Source: Desmodus rotundus | Taxonomy: Eukaryota > Chordata > Mammalia > Chiroptera > Phyllostomidae | Direction of reading: 5' to 3' | Length of the DNA: 64,000 bases | Assembly (NCBI RefSeq): GCF_022682495.2 | Contig: NC_071388.1 | Span: forward strand, 180,418,528 to 180,482,527 | In this document: positions 34,919 through 46,956 of the stretch, one piece after another | How the letters are laid out: each line of letters opens with the position of its first letter | How positions within the stretch are numbered: position 1 is the stretch's first letter | Position numbers and translations under genes: made by a program | The notes under the pieces: generated by a model | Databases searched by the model: none | Seen by the model: the letters and a program-made list of their open reading frames with translations, nothing else | Told to the model about the DNA's origin: nothing

Positions 34919-35117
34919 AGGGTGTCCAAACTTTTCGCATCTCTGCACCACACTGGAAGAAGAAGAGTTACCTTGGGCCATACATTAAATACATTGTGAC
35001 ACATAATCACAAAAAAGCCTCATAATGTTTTAAGTAAATACACAATTCTGTGTTGGGCTGCATTCATAGCCATCCTGGGCTGCATGTGGCCCACGGGCAA
35101 CAGTTTGGATAGCCCTG
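34919..35117 (+). mobile_element. Second hAT-like MITE, about 200 bp
   Basis: The start (agggtgtccaaactttt) and the reverse complement of the end (agggctatccaaactgtt) are imperfect inverted repeats, as expected of a DNA transposon MITE. Internal landmarks are 'gaagaagaagagttaccttg', 'taatgttttaagtaaat' and 'gtgttgggctgcattcatag'. A clean 8-bp target duplication is not visible; the first base of the 5' terminus appears lost. It sits in or against the L1 tail, and 'aattttaaaaattaagc'-like A/T-rich DNA follows. Related to, but different in sequence from, the MITE at 25913. Confidence 0.7.
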
Positions 35118-35174
35118 GATTAAATTTTTAAAAATTAAGCAAACAAATAAATATTGTGGCTATGAGAACTCTTT

Positions 35175-35395
35175 ATTTTTTAGAGACTTTATTTATTTTT
35201 GAGAGAGGGAAAGGGAAGGAGAAAGAGAGGGAAACATTGATGTGAGAGAGAAACATCAATCGGCTGCTCTCATATGCTCCTCAAACAGATAACAGACTCA
35301 CAACCCAGGCACATACCTTGACCGGGAATCGAACCTGTAATCCTCTGTCGGTTTTTTGGGATGATGCCTAACCAACTGAGCCACATCGGTCAGGG
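35175..35395 (-). mobile_element. Bat VES-type SINE, antisense
   Basis: T-rich start, GA-rich run, 'aacattgatgtgagagag', and a reverse-complement B box (ggaatcgaac, 35325-35334) near the tRNA-like head. Imperfect target duplication: tgagaactcttt (35163-35174) and tgagtacctcttt (35396-35408). A long T-run follows in the right flank. Confidence 0.9.
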
Positions 35396-35758
35396 TGAGT
35401 ACCTCTTTTTTTTTTTTTTTTTTAAGTAAAAGTTTAGAGACTTGATAAAACAAATTGTTCCTCAAAATGTTCCATGAGCTTGGATCTAATTGAATCTTCA
35501 GGACCCAGGTTCCAGGATGATCAGTGTGTGAATGTAAATCCCACAACTGCCCCATCAAGTCAGAATGTGTTGCTTCAGATGATAACCATGAATGTGGTGA
35601 GTGTGTAACTGCACTGGGCACACCGATGTCATCAGACTAAAAAATCACAGTGATAGTATCATGTTTTGAAGCCAACAGAGAAACTACATATTTATGTCAA
35701 TCACTCTGTATTTCTTCAGTTTTATATATCATCTTAAAAAATTAAGGAATAAACAAAT
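35396..35758. other. Single-copy DNA with T-run
   Basis: The T-run at 35406-35423 follows the SINE. No gene or other repeat recognised before the next element. A 107-codon antisense frame overlaps the SINE and is chance. Confidence 0.4.
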
Positions 35759-38266
35759 GACTTCTGGTCAAGATAGCAGCATAGGCAGACATGGCTCATC
35801 TCTTCACATAACCACATCAAAATTACAACTAAAATAGAGACCAGTCATCACTTAGAATCAGCAGAAATAGAGTTTAATGGAAGTCTGACAACTACAGAAT
35901 TAAAGAAACCACATCCATCCAGACTGGTAGGTGGGGTGCAGATGCAGAACAGCCTCATCTCACATCCACATTGGTGAATAAAAATTTGGGAGGGATTAGC
36001 AAGGAGTCCCAGCCCCACACCAGGTCCCCCAGCCCAGGGTTCCAGTGCCAGGAAGATAAGTCCCCACAACTTCTGGCTGCAAAAACCAGCAGGGATCAGG
36101 TTGGTGGAAGAAGCTTCTGGAGCCCCAAGCAGTTCCTCTTAAAGAACCCACACACAGACTCACCTACTCGGACTCACTCCCTCTGGGCTCCAGCACTGGG
36201 GTAGTATCTTGAAAGGCTAGAAGTGGCATAAAGGGAGAAACTGAAGAGTCTGGAATCAAGGTGAGCAGAGGCCATTGTCCCTTTTCTAAACTCTCCCCCC
36301 ACAGAGTCGGCAAGCTACTGCTATGTCTGAGACTCCATCAACCTGGCTAACACTGGAGATCCCCAAAGACTCTGTCCCACCCAACTTATGAGCCCACCCA
36401 AGCTGCTTTCCGATATGAATGTCTGGTCTTGGCTCATGCTTCATAACTTCCTAAATATTCTCAAACAAGCAACAGTTGGCCTCACTGAGCCCCAGGCCTG
36501 GCCCTAGTAGCAGCCAGCCTAGATTCACAGCTTGGCTTCACCTAGGAATCTCCAAGTCCAGCACAAGTAGCAGCCTTCTCAGATTGCTTTATAGCTCAGG
36601 CAGGGTAGCCCCAGGCATAACACAGGTGGGTGCTGATCTTGGCCTGCACCACCCGGGAAATTCAGGGCCTGTGCACTCAGTAGACAGCTGCAGACCATGT
36701 CAAAGTACCACCACCCTGCCCCTGCACAGCTGATTCTTCACAGAGGGTGGAGGTTGGTGGTAAGTGGTCACAGCCAGTCCTTGCAGCTGACGGGCCTGAG
36801 TAATTCCTTCCCACTCATCTGCCAACAGCAACCAAGGCTCAACTACAGAGGAGGGTGTTTTCAGCCCACATGAAGGGCGCAGCTTGGGTGATAGGGGAGG
36901 CTGTGACACTGGACCCTACAGGACACCTACTACATTAGGCCACACTACCAAGACATGGAGTCAAAGCAGCTCTACATAATACATAGAAACAAACACAGGG
37001 AGGCTGCCAAAACAAGGAGATAAAAAAAAACATGGCCCAAATGAAAGAACAGATGAAAACTCCAGAAAAAGAGATAAATGAAATGGAGATAAGCAATTTG
37101 TCAGATGCAGAGTTCAAAACACTAGTTATAAGGATGCTCAAGGAACTTAGTGAGGGTCTCAGTAGCATAAAAAAGATCTAGTCAGAAACAAAGGATACAC
37201 TAATTGAAAGAAAGAACAATTTACAGGGAAACAATAGTAGAGTGGATGAAGCTGAGAATCAAGTCAATGATTGGGAACATAAGGAAGCAAAAAAACAACC
37301 AATCAGAACAAGAAGAATAAAAAAGAATCGAAAAATATGAAGTCAGTATAAGCAGCCTCTGGGACAACTTCAACAGATCCAACCTTCACATCATAGGGGT
37401 GCCAGAAGGAGAAGACAAAGAGCAAGAAATTGGAAATGTATTTAAAAATAATGAAAGAAAACTTCCCTAATTTGGTGAAGGAAACAGACATGCCAGTCCA
37501 GGAAGCACAGAGTCCCAAACAAGATGGATGCAAAGAGGCCCACTCCTCGACACATCATAATTAAAGTGCCAAAGCTTGAAGATAAAGAGAATATTAAAAG
37601 CAGCAAGAGAAAAGCAGAGAGTTACCTACAAAGGAGTTCCCATATGACTGTCAGCTGATTTCTCAAAAGAAACTTTGCAGGCTAGAAGGGATTGGCAAGA
37701 AATATTCAAAGTCATGAAAAGCTGGGACCTACAGTCAAGATTGCTGTACCAGCAAAGCTATTGTTCAAAATCAAAGGGCAGATGAAGAGCTTCCCAGACA
37801 AGGAAAAAACTAAAGGAGTTCATCATCTCCAAATCATTATTATATGAAATGTTAAAGGGACTTAAGAAAAAGAAGATCAAAACTATGAACAAAATGGTAA
37901 TAGATACATATTTATCAACAATTGAATCTCAAAAACAAACTAAGCAAACAAGAAGAACAGAGAGCGAATCATAGATACAGAGAGCATTTTGATGGTTGCC
38001 AAATGAGAGGGGGTTGTGGAGGAATGGGTGAAGAAGTGAGGGGATCAGGAAGTACAAATAGGTAGTTACAGAATAGCCACAGGGATGTAAAGTACAGTAC
38101 AGGAAATGGAGCAGCCAAAGATCTTATACTCAGGACCCGTGGCCATGAACAATGGTGTGGGGGTTGCCAAAGGGAGCAGAGAGTGCTGGGTGGAGGCAGG
38201 CAACAGGAGAAAAGTCAGGAAACTGTAATAGCATAATCAATAAAATTTTTAAAATTAAGAAAGAGT
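35759..38266 (+). mobile_element. ORF1-only L1-like element (HAL1-type), about 2.5 kb
   Basis: It starts with 'gacttctggtcaagatagca', an L1-type 5' end shared in form with 54649 and 63350, followed by a 1.2-kb 5' UTR. A decayed ORF1 (36955-37866) goes directly into a 0.4-kb 3' UTR ending in 'aataaaatttttaaaatt'. No ORF2 sequence is present. The flanks share 'aaattaag' (about 35738 and 38256), a possible short target duplication. Family: half-L1, inferred from structure. Confidence 0.8.
36955..37866 (+). pseudogene. ORF1 pseudogene of HAL1-type element
   Basis: It begins at an ATG with residues ESKQLY and then NKHREAAKTRR before an early stop. 'KEQMKTPEKE' and 'NLSDAEFKTLVIRML' mark the N-terminal region before and in the coiled coil. 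After shifts, 'LHIIGVPEGED', 'RHIIIK', 'YKGVP' and 'FPDKEKTK' mark the RRM and C-terminal domain. Multiple stops and shifts make it inactive. The N-terminal 30 residues match those of the element at 55407. Confidence 0.85.
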
Positions 38267-39819
38267 AGTTTGTATCATGTATGAATCTGGATTGGTTTTG
38301 GCCAAGATATAAAGAAATCTGAATAAACCAGAATTTGTATGGGAATATAAAAACCTTGATTAAATAAGAATAAAAAAGAAAACAAAATTTATACTATAGA
38401 GCAAAGAATATGGCAAAGCTAATTACAAGGGTCGAACAGCTCTGCCCCATAAGAGACAGCCTGCTTTCTTGATCAAGCACAGTATTCAAACACAGCAGCA
38501 AACCAGAAAGTGATTTCACGATCATTAACAGCCCTGTCATTTTATAACCAGTTAATGATAAATTTGGGACTAGAATCCAGTTTTCCTGTCTCGGGGCTCC
38601 TTCCTGAATGTAAACAGAACAAACACACATTCCCTTTAGCACCTTTTATACAGTAGATGAGTCAGCCCAATTTTATATGGAAATTACTTTAGAAAACAGA
38701 GTTAAATGCTTTTCGTTATATATCTTTAAAATAAATTTTTAAAAGATTCATATGGAAAACATCCTTTTATAAACATAAATACAGTATACCTTGTATTATA
38801 ATTTAGTAATTTTTGATATGGAATGATTTTCTAATAATCTTTTTTTAAAAAAAATGATACAGTATGCTGATTATTCTCCACAAGCCATCCGTATCCATTC
38901 TGCACATTTTACTGCCCTGCTCTGGCCCGGGAAGCTGACCTCCACAGTGGGCCCCCTGTCTGCAGGCTTCTGTTGAGTTTGTCCAGTGGGAATAAAGCAG
39001 GAGAGATGAGTATGTAGAGAAGGACAGGCTAGGGTGCTACCCATCTCGACCCCAGCTCCCATTCCCACTCTGCCTCCTTACTGTCTCGCTGGCAGTGGTT
39101 ACCTGGCTGTCCCCTTTTCCAAGGCTCCAAGCTCTCTCTGGACTTAGGTCAGTGGCCCCCGACTCCCTTAACACCCCTCCATAATTAGTCACATCATGAA
39201 ACCCTTTTCAGTCAATGCCATATATGTATCATCAGTATCCTGCCAGAACCCCAACAGCTTGCTGCACAGAGTAATGAGAAGTCTGCAGGTTTCTGTGAAT
39301 ACTGGTATAAAGCCACCGACTGGCAAATGGAGTGCTGCCATCCTGGAACAGATCCTGGCCAGGGCCAGGTCAGGTCTTGCACAGTTCGAGTCTGCCTCTG
39401 TGCACGTTCTGCGTGCCCAGTTGGGAGGGGTTAGCTGCCATGGACCTGGGCATCCTGCGAGTTCTTGCTGGGTGTGCACAGAATGCAAGGCCCCAGCCAC
39501 TCTTGAACCAGGCGAGTTGGATGAGATAACATTGCTCTCCAGGACAAGGAGCAGCCTTGCTAACCACTGGCTATGAACACAGCAGCGCGTTCCCGAGCTC
39601 AGTGTTCCTCACCAGCACACAAACCCGTGGGACTGGGGACCAAGGGGAACTGACACAAACACAACTGCCCTGCTGTTTGTGGGGCTGAGTGACCCAGGAG
39701 TCTGGCATCTTCTTCAGAGTCCATGAAATAGGAACAGGCTCATTTACGAATTTGGAAGAAGGGTAAAATCTCCAACCCCGACATCCTCATCCACAACATT
39801 CCAGCCACACCAGCTTCTT
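38267..39819. other. Single-copy DNA, nothing recognised
   Basis: No recognised repeat or gene. Overlapping sense and antisense frames at 39189-39576 (103 and 126 codons) have no domain; the region is mildly GC-rich. Confidence 0.45.
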
Positions 39820-40205
39820 CCTTTCCATTCCTCAGGCGCCCAGCTGAGTTCTGTCTTCAGGACTTCGTCCTTTCCCTTCCCTTCACGCAGCATGCTCAGG
39901 CCCATGGTCTTCACGTGGAGGGCTCCGACCTCCTCAAGCCTCAGATATCTGTCATCTCCTCAGAGAGGCTTCCCGCACATCCAACCCAAAGTCACTCCAC
40001 CCCATCACGCATTTTACTTTCTTCTTCACACCTCTTACTGTCTCATGTATCTCTCAGCTGTCTTTAATGACGACCTTCCCTCCACTGAATTGTAAGCTCC
40101 AGGAGAAATGGGGTCTTTTTGATCTGTTCTGTATCTTCCCAGAACTTGGTACTGTTCCTGGTTCAGGGAAGAAGCGGGTATTTAATGAATAAGTAAATAA
40201 TCAAA
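39820..40205 (+). repeat. L2 LINE 3' region, sense
   Basis: 'agagaggcttcccgcacatc', 'actgaattgtaagctccagg', 'gatctgttctgtatcttccc', 'ttcagggaagaagcgggtat' and terminal 'tttaatgaataagtaaa' follow L2 3' order closely. Confidence 0.8.
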
Positions 40206-40311
40206 TGACTAAATGAGTTTTTACAACGTTACCCTTTCTTGTGTGATATTATACACTCTTTAATTTTCAAGTGCCCCATCCGTATAATAGGGATAAGAAA
40301 AAATCTGCTTG

Positions 40312-40400
40312 TGTCAGATTTATATATATCATATCATATCATATAACTGTGCATTTGTATATGACACATTTCATCTTATATGTTATATATAACTAAATGA
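40312..40400. repeat. AT-rich (TATCA)n-like tract
   Basis: Imperfect tatatatatcatatcatat-type units and further AT-rich DNA; a degenerate simple repeat. Confidence 0.75.
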
Positions 40401-41325
40401 GATAACATAAAATTATGAAAACTATAAAGTGTAATGTCATTCCTATAAAATGCAAGGTTTCATTTTAACATAAATGAACATATTTGGGGTCCACTTTAAT
40501 ATTTTCTGCTCTGTAATATCATTTCGAGAGATCATATAACAGTCATTAGGTGCAGGCTGAACTCACAAAGGGGGCACTGGAAAAGTGAAGATGTGAGAGA
40601 GGCATTTCTCAGCACAACCAGTCCTAAGTCATAACACATCAGCGTCTTCTAACCAAGAAGCACCGCTGAGGGCCCATCCAGGTCTAAGCCACCACAGTCA
40701 TGGAGACATCCTGCAGGGGTGAGAACACTCCCGTGATTTCCAGGGCTTCGCCCTCACGAACGAGGCGGATTCCACCGACCCAGCAGGAAAACCAGGCTCA
40801 CTGCTGGGTGCTCCATCAGACTTTGGAAGGTTTGCACTCTCCCCGCCCCCAGGCATGACTTGTAGTTTGTACTGAGCTTGCAGAGCCGCCTGCAATGTGG
40901 GTGATCTACATCCTTAAAGCTACAAAAGAAATCTTATACGCTCTTACAAGGTGGGAGGGAAAAGGAGGTTTTTTTACAGTAGCCCCCCACTAACTGAAGA
41001 TTTCACCGAGGGTCTTTATAGAAGAAATAATGGCTCCTTCCAGCTCCCCCCTTACCTTCCCCCAGCCCTCCACTGTCCACTTCTGTTCCCTGCGTGCATC
41101 TGCCTGGACTCTCACTTGTTTTTGGTGAACCTAGGGATGGGGCAACCTAAAGGTCTGAACAGACAGACCACTCCTTAGTAGCCTCATGCAATGCTGAGAG
41201 TAATCTCAAAATCTCCAGCACCAGTGACTTCATGAATACAAGGTTTAATGGTCAGACTGGAGAAACCCCTGTGAAAATTTGAAGTAAATTATGTCTAAAA
41301 AACTTTTCCTCATCCACTAAGTGCC
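40401..41325. other. Single-copy DNA, nothing recognised
   Basis: No repeat or gene recognised. Confidence 0.45.
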
Positions 41326-41625
41326 AAGGTTGAAGCATGTATTAAATACTGCCCGGGCACACACTCTGTGCCAGGCCATGTCCAAATGGATAGACACCAC
41401 TAAAACATCATTAAATTATGAATTGTGCTTCATTTTATCCTCCCCAAACCCTCCGAGGCAAGCACTATTACTTCCCCGTTCTACACGTGGAAAAAACTGC
41501 GGCACAACGAAGTTATGTAACCTGCCCAAAGTTGCACAGATGACAAAGCGGCAGACCTGGGTTCTGACCCAGGCACCTTGGCTTCAGGGACTCTCTCTTG
41601 GCCACTGTGCCACATGCCACTTAGC
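41326..41625 (-). repeat. MIR SINE, antisense
   Basis: 'gcacacactctgtgccaggc' followed later by 'ccccgttctacacgtggaaa', 'aacctgcccaaagttgcaca' and 'gcagacctgggttctgaccc' is the reverse-complement MIR order. An extra 60 bp near 41390-41440 suggests an internal insertion or divergence. Confidence 0.78.
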
Positions 41626-42309
41626 TTAAACCCAGCCTCTCACCGTGCTGACACTCACCAGGGCCTTAGCTTCGCACACGTTCTGACATGTCTACATTCA
41701 TGATGCAGATTGGTTGTTTGGCCAGATTCTCTCCACTCTCTCTCATAAGCTGACTTACTAAGTAAGTGTGGGACATAGGAGAGGGATTTTATTGTCACTT
41801 GACACTCAGAGGTATTGAAAGCTATCCCTTTCCAGGGCCCAGAGGTGGCTGTCTGCCATTTATTTTTACTAGAAGAAAACTTACTGTGAATGCCTTAAAA
41901 AATGTCCCCTGTGGGCCCAGGCACATGAAACCTGGAATCCAGTGCACCTTCTATTACGACCGCTCTGTGTCATAGTGGGACCTTCAACGACCCTGTGCCA
42001 TGCCCATTAGCTCTTGCTTGTCGCTCGCCTTCCCCATTCCCGCTCGCCAGCACTCAGACCCGACCAGGCCCAGCCCTGAGGCTTCTCTGACCCGGACGCT
42101 CAGTCCCGGGGACGCTGTCTCCTAAGGACAGGTTTGTGCGTGGTCTGAGGCCCCACCATGTGCCTTAGTGTCACTCGTGGGGAAGTGGCCCACACCTAGA
42201 ACCTGCATGCAGTCAGGACTCCTTTTTCTCATGTCAACACCCAGGTCAGCAAGATACAGTCCCCAAACATTCAACAGCAACAAGCATTAAATAGTCACAT
42301 GAGTGATGA
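41626..42309. other. Single-copy DNA, nothing recognised
   Basis: No recognised repeat or gene. Moderately GC-rich at 42000-42200. Confidence 0.4.
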
Positions 42310-42635
42310 ATAGTACTGCAGAGCACAGAGGATTCTTAAGGCAGTGGAAACTACTCTGCACAGTACTCTACAGGTGGGTACATGGCATCACACACACGTC
42401 CAAACCCACACAACGTGCCACACCGAGAGTGGACCCTAACGGAAACGAGGAAACGAAGGACTGAGGGTGGCAGTGGTGAGTCAGAGCAGGGTCGCGACTG
42501 TCCGGAATGCTCCGCTCTGGTGCACAGGTTGGTAGTGGGAGAGGCTGCGGGTGTGTTGGGGCAGAATGCTCATACACTCTGTGCCTTCTGCTCGAACGTC
42601 CCTAAGAGTAGATCAATTTTAAAAATAATAACGTG
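42310..42635 (+). repeat. Old L1M-type 3' UTR fragment
   Basis: 'aggcagtggaaactactctg', 'acagtactctacaggtgggt', 'gtccaaacccacacaacgtg', 'accgagagtggaccctaacg', and then 'ctctggtgcacaggttggta' match the 3' UTR of middle-aged mammalian L1 elements, with about 70 bp of altered text in the middle. It is rather CpG-rich for such a repeat. A 179-codon frame (42382-42921) starting here is chance. Confidence 0.6.
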
Positions 42636-43112
42636 TTTTTCCATCAGTCTCTTGAAAAGGAGACGAAAAGGAAATTCCACTGGGACACTACAACCACATG
42701 GCATCTCTTCTCTGTCTTCCCTAAGACTTCAGCCCACCGAGGCTCTCTGGCCTCACCACCGGCTCTCCTTCTCATCCTCTGTCCTGAGCCACTCATTGTT
42801 CCTCCTACTCACAGGTGCACGTACACACATGCACACTCACCACACACACGCACAGCTACAGGTCTTCTCTCCTGTCAATCAGTATAGCTTCTCTCCCTAT
42901 GCAGCTCCCCTCATGCCTTGATTCCCATCGCTCAACAAAGTAGAGACAACCTGCGCAGGGCCTACATGACACCCTCCTTAAATGTCTAGTAGCTGGAAAT
43001 GCCGTTGGTGCGATGCTAGCATTATTAGTACAAATTTAAATTTAAAACTTCATGCAGTAAAAAAATGTGTGATTTTTGAAACAGCACAGTTTTAACAATA
43101 TTAAGAGCTTCA
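42636..43112. other. Single-copy DNA with short CA/CAC tract
   Basis: No gene. Around 42820-42855 is a short imperfect (CA)n-like run. Confidence 0.4.
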
Positions 43113-43312
43113 GCCCTGGATGGTGTAGCTCAGTGGATTGAGTGTGGGCCTGTGAAGCAAAGGGTCGCCAGTTCGATTCCCAGTCAGGGCACATGCCTGG
43201 GTTGTAGGCCAGGTCCCCAGTAGGGGGCACATGAAAGGCAACCGCACATTGATGTTTCCCTCCTTCCCTTCCTCTCTCTCTAAATATAAATAAAAATAAA
43301 ATCTTAAAAAAA
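43113..43312 (+). mobile_element. Bat VES SINE, full length, sense
   Basis: The tRNA-like head carries an A box (tagctcagtgg, 43126-43136) and a B box (gttcgattcc, 43171-43180). It is followed by 'agtcagggcacatgcctggg', 'caggtccccagtagggggc', 'aaccgcacattgatgtttcc', a CT-rich run and an A-rich tail. A short target duplication 'aagagct' flanks it (43103-43109 and 43313-43319). This is the best diagnostic of a yangochiropteran bat in the window. Confidence 0.96.
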
Positions 43313-43319
43313 AAGAGCT

Positions 43320-44611
43320 CCATTGTATGCATGAATTTTTAAAGAACATGTACCCTGCCCCCCACCAAATAAACTTTTTGTGAAGATTACCTAACAAAGT
43401 CGACAGGCTGAACAAAGTGTAAACAGAATTGCCATGGCCTTACCACATTGGCCTATGGACAGAAACGTCCAGCATCCTTTGACATGAGCTGTGGCCTTGA
43501 ACTAGGGCAGATCAGAATTCCGTAAGGGCTTCAGGATGTATCTTTCGATTAAATGAGCAGGATTGTTGTTATACTTCCATAGTTTTGTTCCTGCTAATTC
43601 AGGTAGCATAGCTATGTAGATAATCACAACATGCTAAACTGTAGCTTTAATATGAAATTCAGTACTTCATTTTCTACTTCAAGTGTTAAGTATTTTCCAA
43701 AGAAAGATACTGTATCCACGTACAAAACGGTACTTTCACAGTCTATGTGGCCCTGAACTTAAGTGTTGACTTGAAGGTTAATGATGCGTCCGCTAAGTCT
43801 GCCGACTGTAAAGAAAGTACTTTCTATTACTCAATAATATGTCCTGTTTAATTGCTCTATTATTGAATAAAAATCCCTAAAGAGTTTTCACTTCCAGCAA
43901 TGGTTTCTGACTTTCTTTTGGTGTCTAGACAATAATGATTGACTGAAATGTATGGGGACCAACATAAGAAAAGGCCTTTAAAATATTTAATATTTGTAGT
44001 TATTGGAGTAGGGGGAGGGAAGAGAAAACAAACCAATATTTCAGGTTGGTACTAAGTTTGCAGATCAATACAATTTTGATATATATAAGATTTAGTTATC
44101 AAAAGGCCCAATGTAAAATAGTTACATTTGATTGAGATGACAATGCTAGAGTCAGAGGTGAGAAGTGTGTAAAGTCAAAATGATTTTCTACAACAATTAA
44201 AATTTTTAATCTTTATGAAACAACAAGTTCTAGAAAATCAGATTTTTCCACACTGAGTCCCAGCCAGAAGTCCTGGAAACTCGGGGTCTGGAAGCCCTTG
44301 CAGTCCGGTCATTCATTCAGCATCTCTGTTCTCAGATCCTAACCACCGAGCAAGGGGTCAGCCTGCATCACATTCCCATGATACAGCCCCACTGCCTCTG
44401 AGAAAGCTGGGTCAGGTGGTCACCCATTGGTACAGTCAACCCTGTAGGACAATGAAAGGACTGTATTCATTAACATTTGCATCATCTAACTTTTAAAACC
44501 TCCAGGTAAGTTCTGCCCAAATTTTATTTTGATGAATTAAAAGGATATTTCCAAACTAAGGAATCTCTCAATGAATTGACAATATTGAAGTTTCTGTTTA
44601 ACCTGAAACAC

Positions 44612-44615
<4 letters not shown>
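43320..44615. other. Repeat-free single-copy DNA
   Basis: No repeat or gene recognised over 1.3 kb. It includes an AT-rich hairpin (43827-43870). Confidence 0.45.
43827..43870. other. Imperfect 13-bp inverted repeat
   Basis: ttactcaataata (43827-43839) pairs with tattattgaataa (43858-43870) at 12 of 13 positions, with an 18-base loop. It is not at a terminator context I can identify. Confidence 0.7.

Positions 44616-44649
<34 letters not shown>
44616..44649 (+). repeat. (GT)17 microsatellite
   Basis: Seventeen uninterrupted GT units. Confidence 0.98.
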
Positions 44650-44651
<2 letters not shown>

Positions 44652-45179
44652 CATTTGGCCCATTATCCGGCTGGGTAAGCAGATGTTAGGTGGGGCATGC
44701 AGTGGAAAGCCTTGCATTTCACTCAGTGCATTTGCCACGGAGCTCGACCTCTGAAAGGATAGAAAGAAGTTGTAAAACATCAGGATGAATCATGTCGAAA
44801 CCAGGATATATTCTGAAAGTTGTGAATTCTTAAAAACCAACATAAATCCTATATAAAGGATTGCATTGTTATTTGGTTCATATATTTGCATGCAGGAAAA
44901 TTCTTAATACCAAGATCTTATGCTGCCACAAGAATATCATATACTCCCCTCTCCCACAAATGATCAGAATTAAATGGGCAGCAGGGTGAAGGGTCTTCTA
45001 CATCCTCAGCATCGCCAGTTCAGTTGAAAATGCACCTTGCATATATCCTGCGTCGGCTGAGTAGTGGGCACCCGGCGACGTCTTCCTTGGACTGCAGACG
45101 CCACTCCTTCTCTCAATAGGAAGTATGAATGCCTATTCACCCACAATCTTAAGAGAATGTCAGAGGATCACAGACAGAG
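44650..45179. other. Single-copy DNA, nothing recognised
   Basis: No repeat or gene recognised. Confidence 0.45.
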
Positions 45180-45320
45180 TGGGAAGGAATTTAGGAGATA
45201 ATCTGGCCCAATCTCCCTATTGTGGTGATGCAAACACTGCAGCTTAGAGGTAACATAACAGCCCAATATCTCACAGTGAGTAGACGGCAAAGCTGAGGCC
45301 CAAAGCCAGAAATGTTTTTA
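45180..45320 (-). repeat. MIR-like fragment, antisense
   Basis: 'ggaaggaatttaggagataa', 'tctggcccaatctccctatt', 'cagcttagaggtaacataac' and 'gcccaatatctcacagtgag' resemble an antisense MIR-group SINE. It is diverged. Confidence 0.5.
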
Positions 45321-46956
45321 GAACACTCTGTGCTGCTACTGACACCAGGTTTTAGTGCCTTCACGTCTCAGTGGCCAAATATACCTGGATCCTTAGTGTA
45401 TTTCTTCCCTTGCAAAAACAGCACATATTCATTCCTCTTAGTGAAATAAAATTTGCCTGAGCCCCCCAACAGAGCTGTGACCAATTTGTGCAGTACCCCT
45501 GCATCTACCACTTTAAAAATTCACCACCCACACAAAGACAGAGTTCATTCTGCTCTGCACATCTGTGAAGGGGAGAACACAGCCCTGTGTCTCTTTACCT
45601 CAATATTCTCAGATAAATGCAGGCTACCACAAAGGGTATTTTGGCCACTGTCTGCAACTTCACTCGCAGCTATATGCTGAGTAGAAAAGGGATCAGCTAC
45701 CCACATTTAAAATACTCATGATTACACACTGTGTCCTACAAGGAGCACCTGGCTGCCCACAGGTGCACTCACAGGGAAAACCCACAGGGCTGTGGGCTCC
45801 TCCTTGGCTGTGAATCCAGCCCCTTAGTGGTGGAACACTGGGGTCTGAATAGTCAGACCCAATGCAATCTCGTGGTGCGTGCAGAGAGGAAGAGCCGACC
45901 CCCTCTCAATCCTCAGACTGCCACGTGCCAGAGGTCCTGGACAAGCCACAGTGAGCTTACTCCCACTCTGATGTCTGATGGGGAATGAAAGGTGTGTGCA
46001 TTAGTGACCTGGATTTTAACTGGACACAAATGTCAAGATACTGTAGCACTTGAAGATACAATTGAGTTTAATCACACAAGTCAACTTCAGAACCACAGAA
46101 ATCTGAAGACAATGGAACGCCACGGCCCGGGACATGAGCTGGAACACTGCAGTGAGCATTTCAGACGAGTGTTCCACCTCTTCCTACATTAGACACACCA
46201 CTGAGTGCCACACTTTTTACTGCATTAAAGGAGGCTCCACATAAAAATGTCAGCAGCATCCAGTTCACTCATGGAACTGCAAACTGTGCATTAGCTGCCG
46301 ATTTAAATTAATTTTGCTTCTTGAACCATGAAAAATAGTTCTTTGAACAAGAATTCATGATAAATACACATGTGTAAAAGGCCTTTAATCATAATTATTT
46401 TAAATACATAAAACACGGGTTAAGACTCTCAGCCTCATTAATTTCTTATGGTATAAAAGAACACAAACAAATGCTAAATGAGAAAAGTGTAAGTTATAAT
46501 TTAAATGTATTATGCATGGCCATTTAGCTCATTAAATGACAAGATTCTTTGTGAATTCCAGGCTACAGAACATTTCTGCACTTCCCAATGATGAAGCAAC
46601 GGTCACAGTATTCTTGTTGGGAAGAAATGTTTTATATCATTTAGATCTTAAAAGAATACCGCCTACAATTAAAGCAACAGACTTAGAATAATGAAATCAT
46701 CTTGTAACACCTTGGACTTCCTCTTTTAGAGCACTTAACTCTTGTTTTTCCTGCAGAGTCCCAGAGAGCAGGGCTCATGTGGTCAAGCCATGGCACATGG
46801 TGAGGGTTTAGTAAGTACCCATGAGTAAATGGCTACAGATCCCTTTGGGAAAAATACAGATGAGCCATTGCCATAAACACTGGCCATGGTGTTGCGGGAT
46901 CCCTCTCCTAGAGACCGAGGGTCTTTCTCCAGGTCTGGAAGTATAACACAAGGAAG
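45321..46956. other. Single-copy DNA, part AT-rich
   Basis: No repeat or gene recognised. 46290-46600 is AT-rich, repeat-free and dense in ATTA/TAAT cores. Confidence 0.45.

Noticed and set aside
42382..42921. 179-codon frame
   Set aside because: Starts in an L1M 3' UTR relic and reads through a CA-rich tract; not protein-like.
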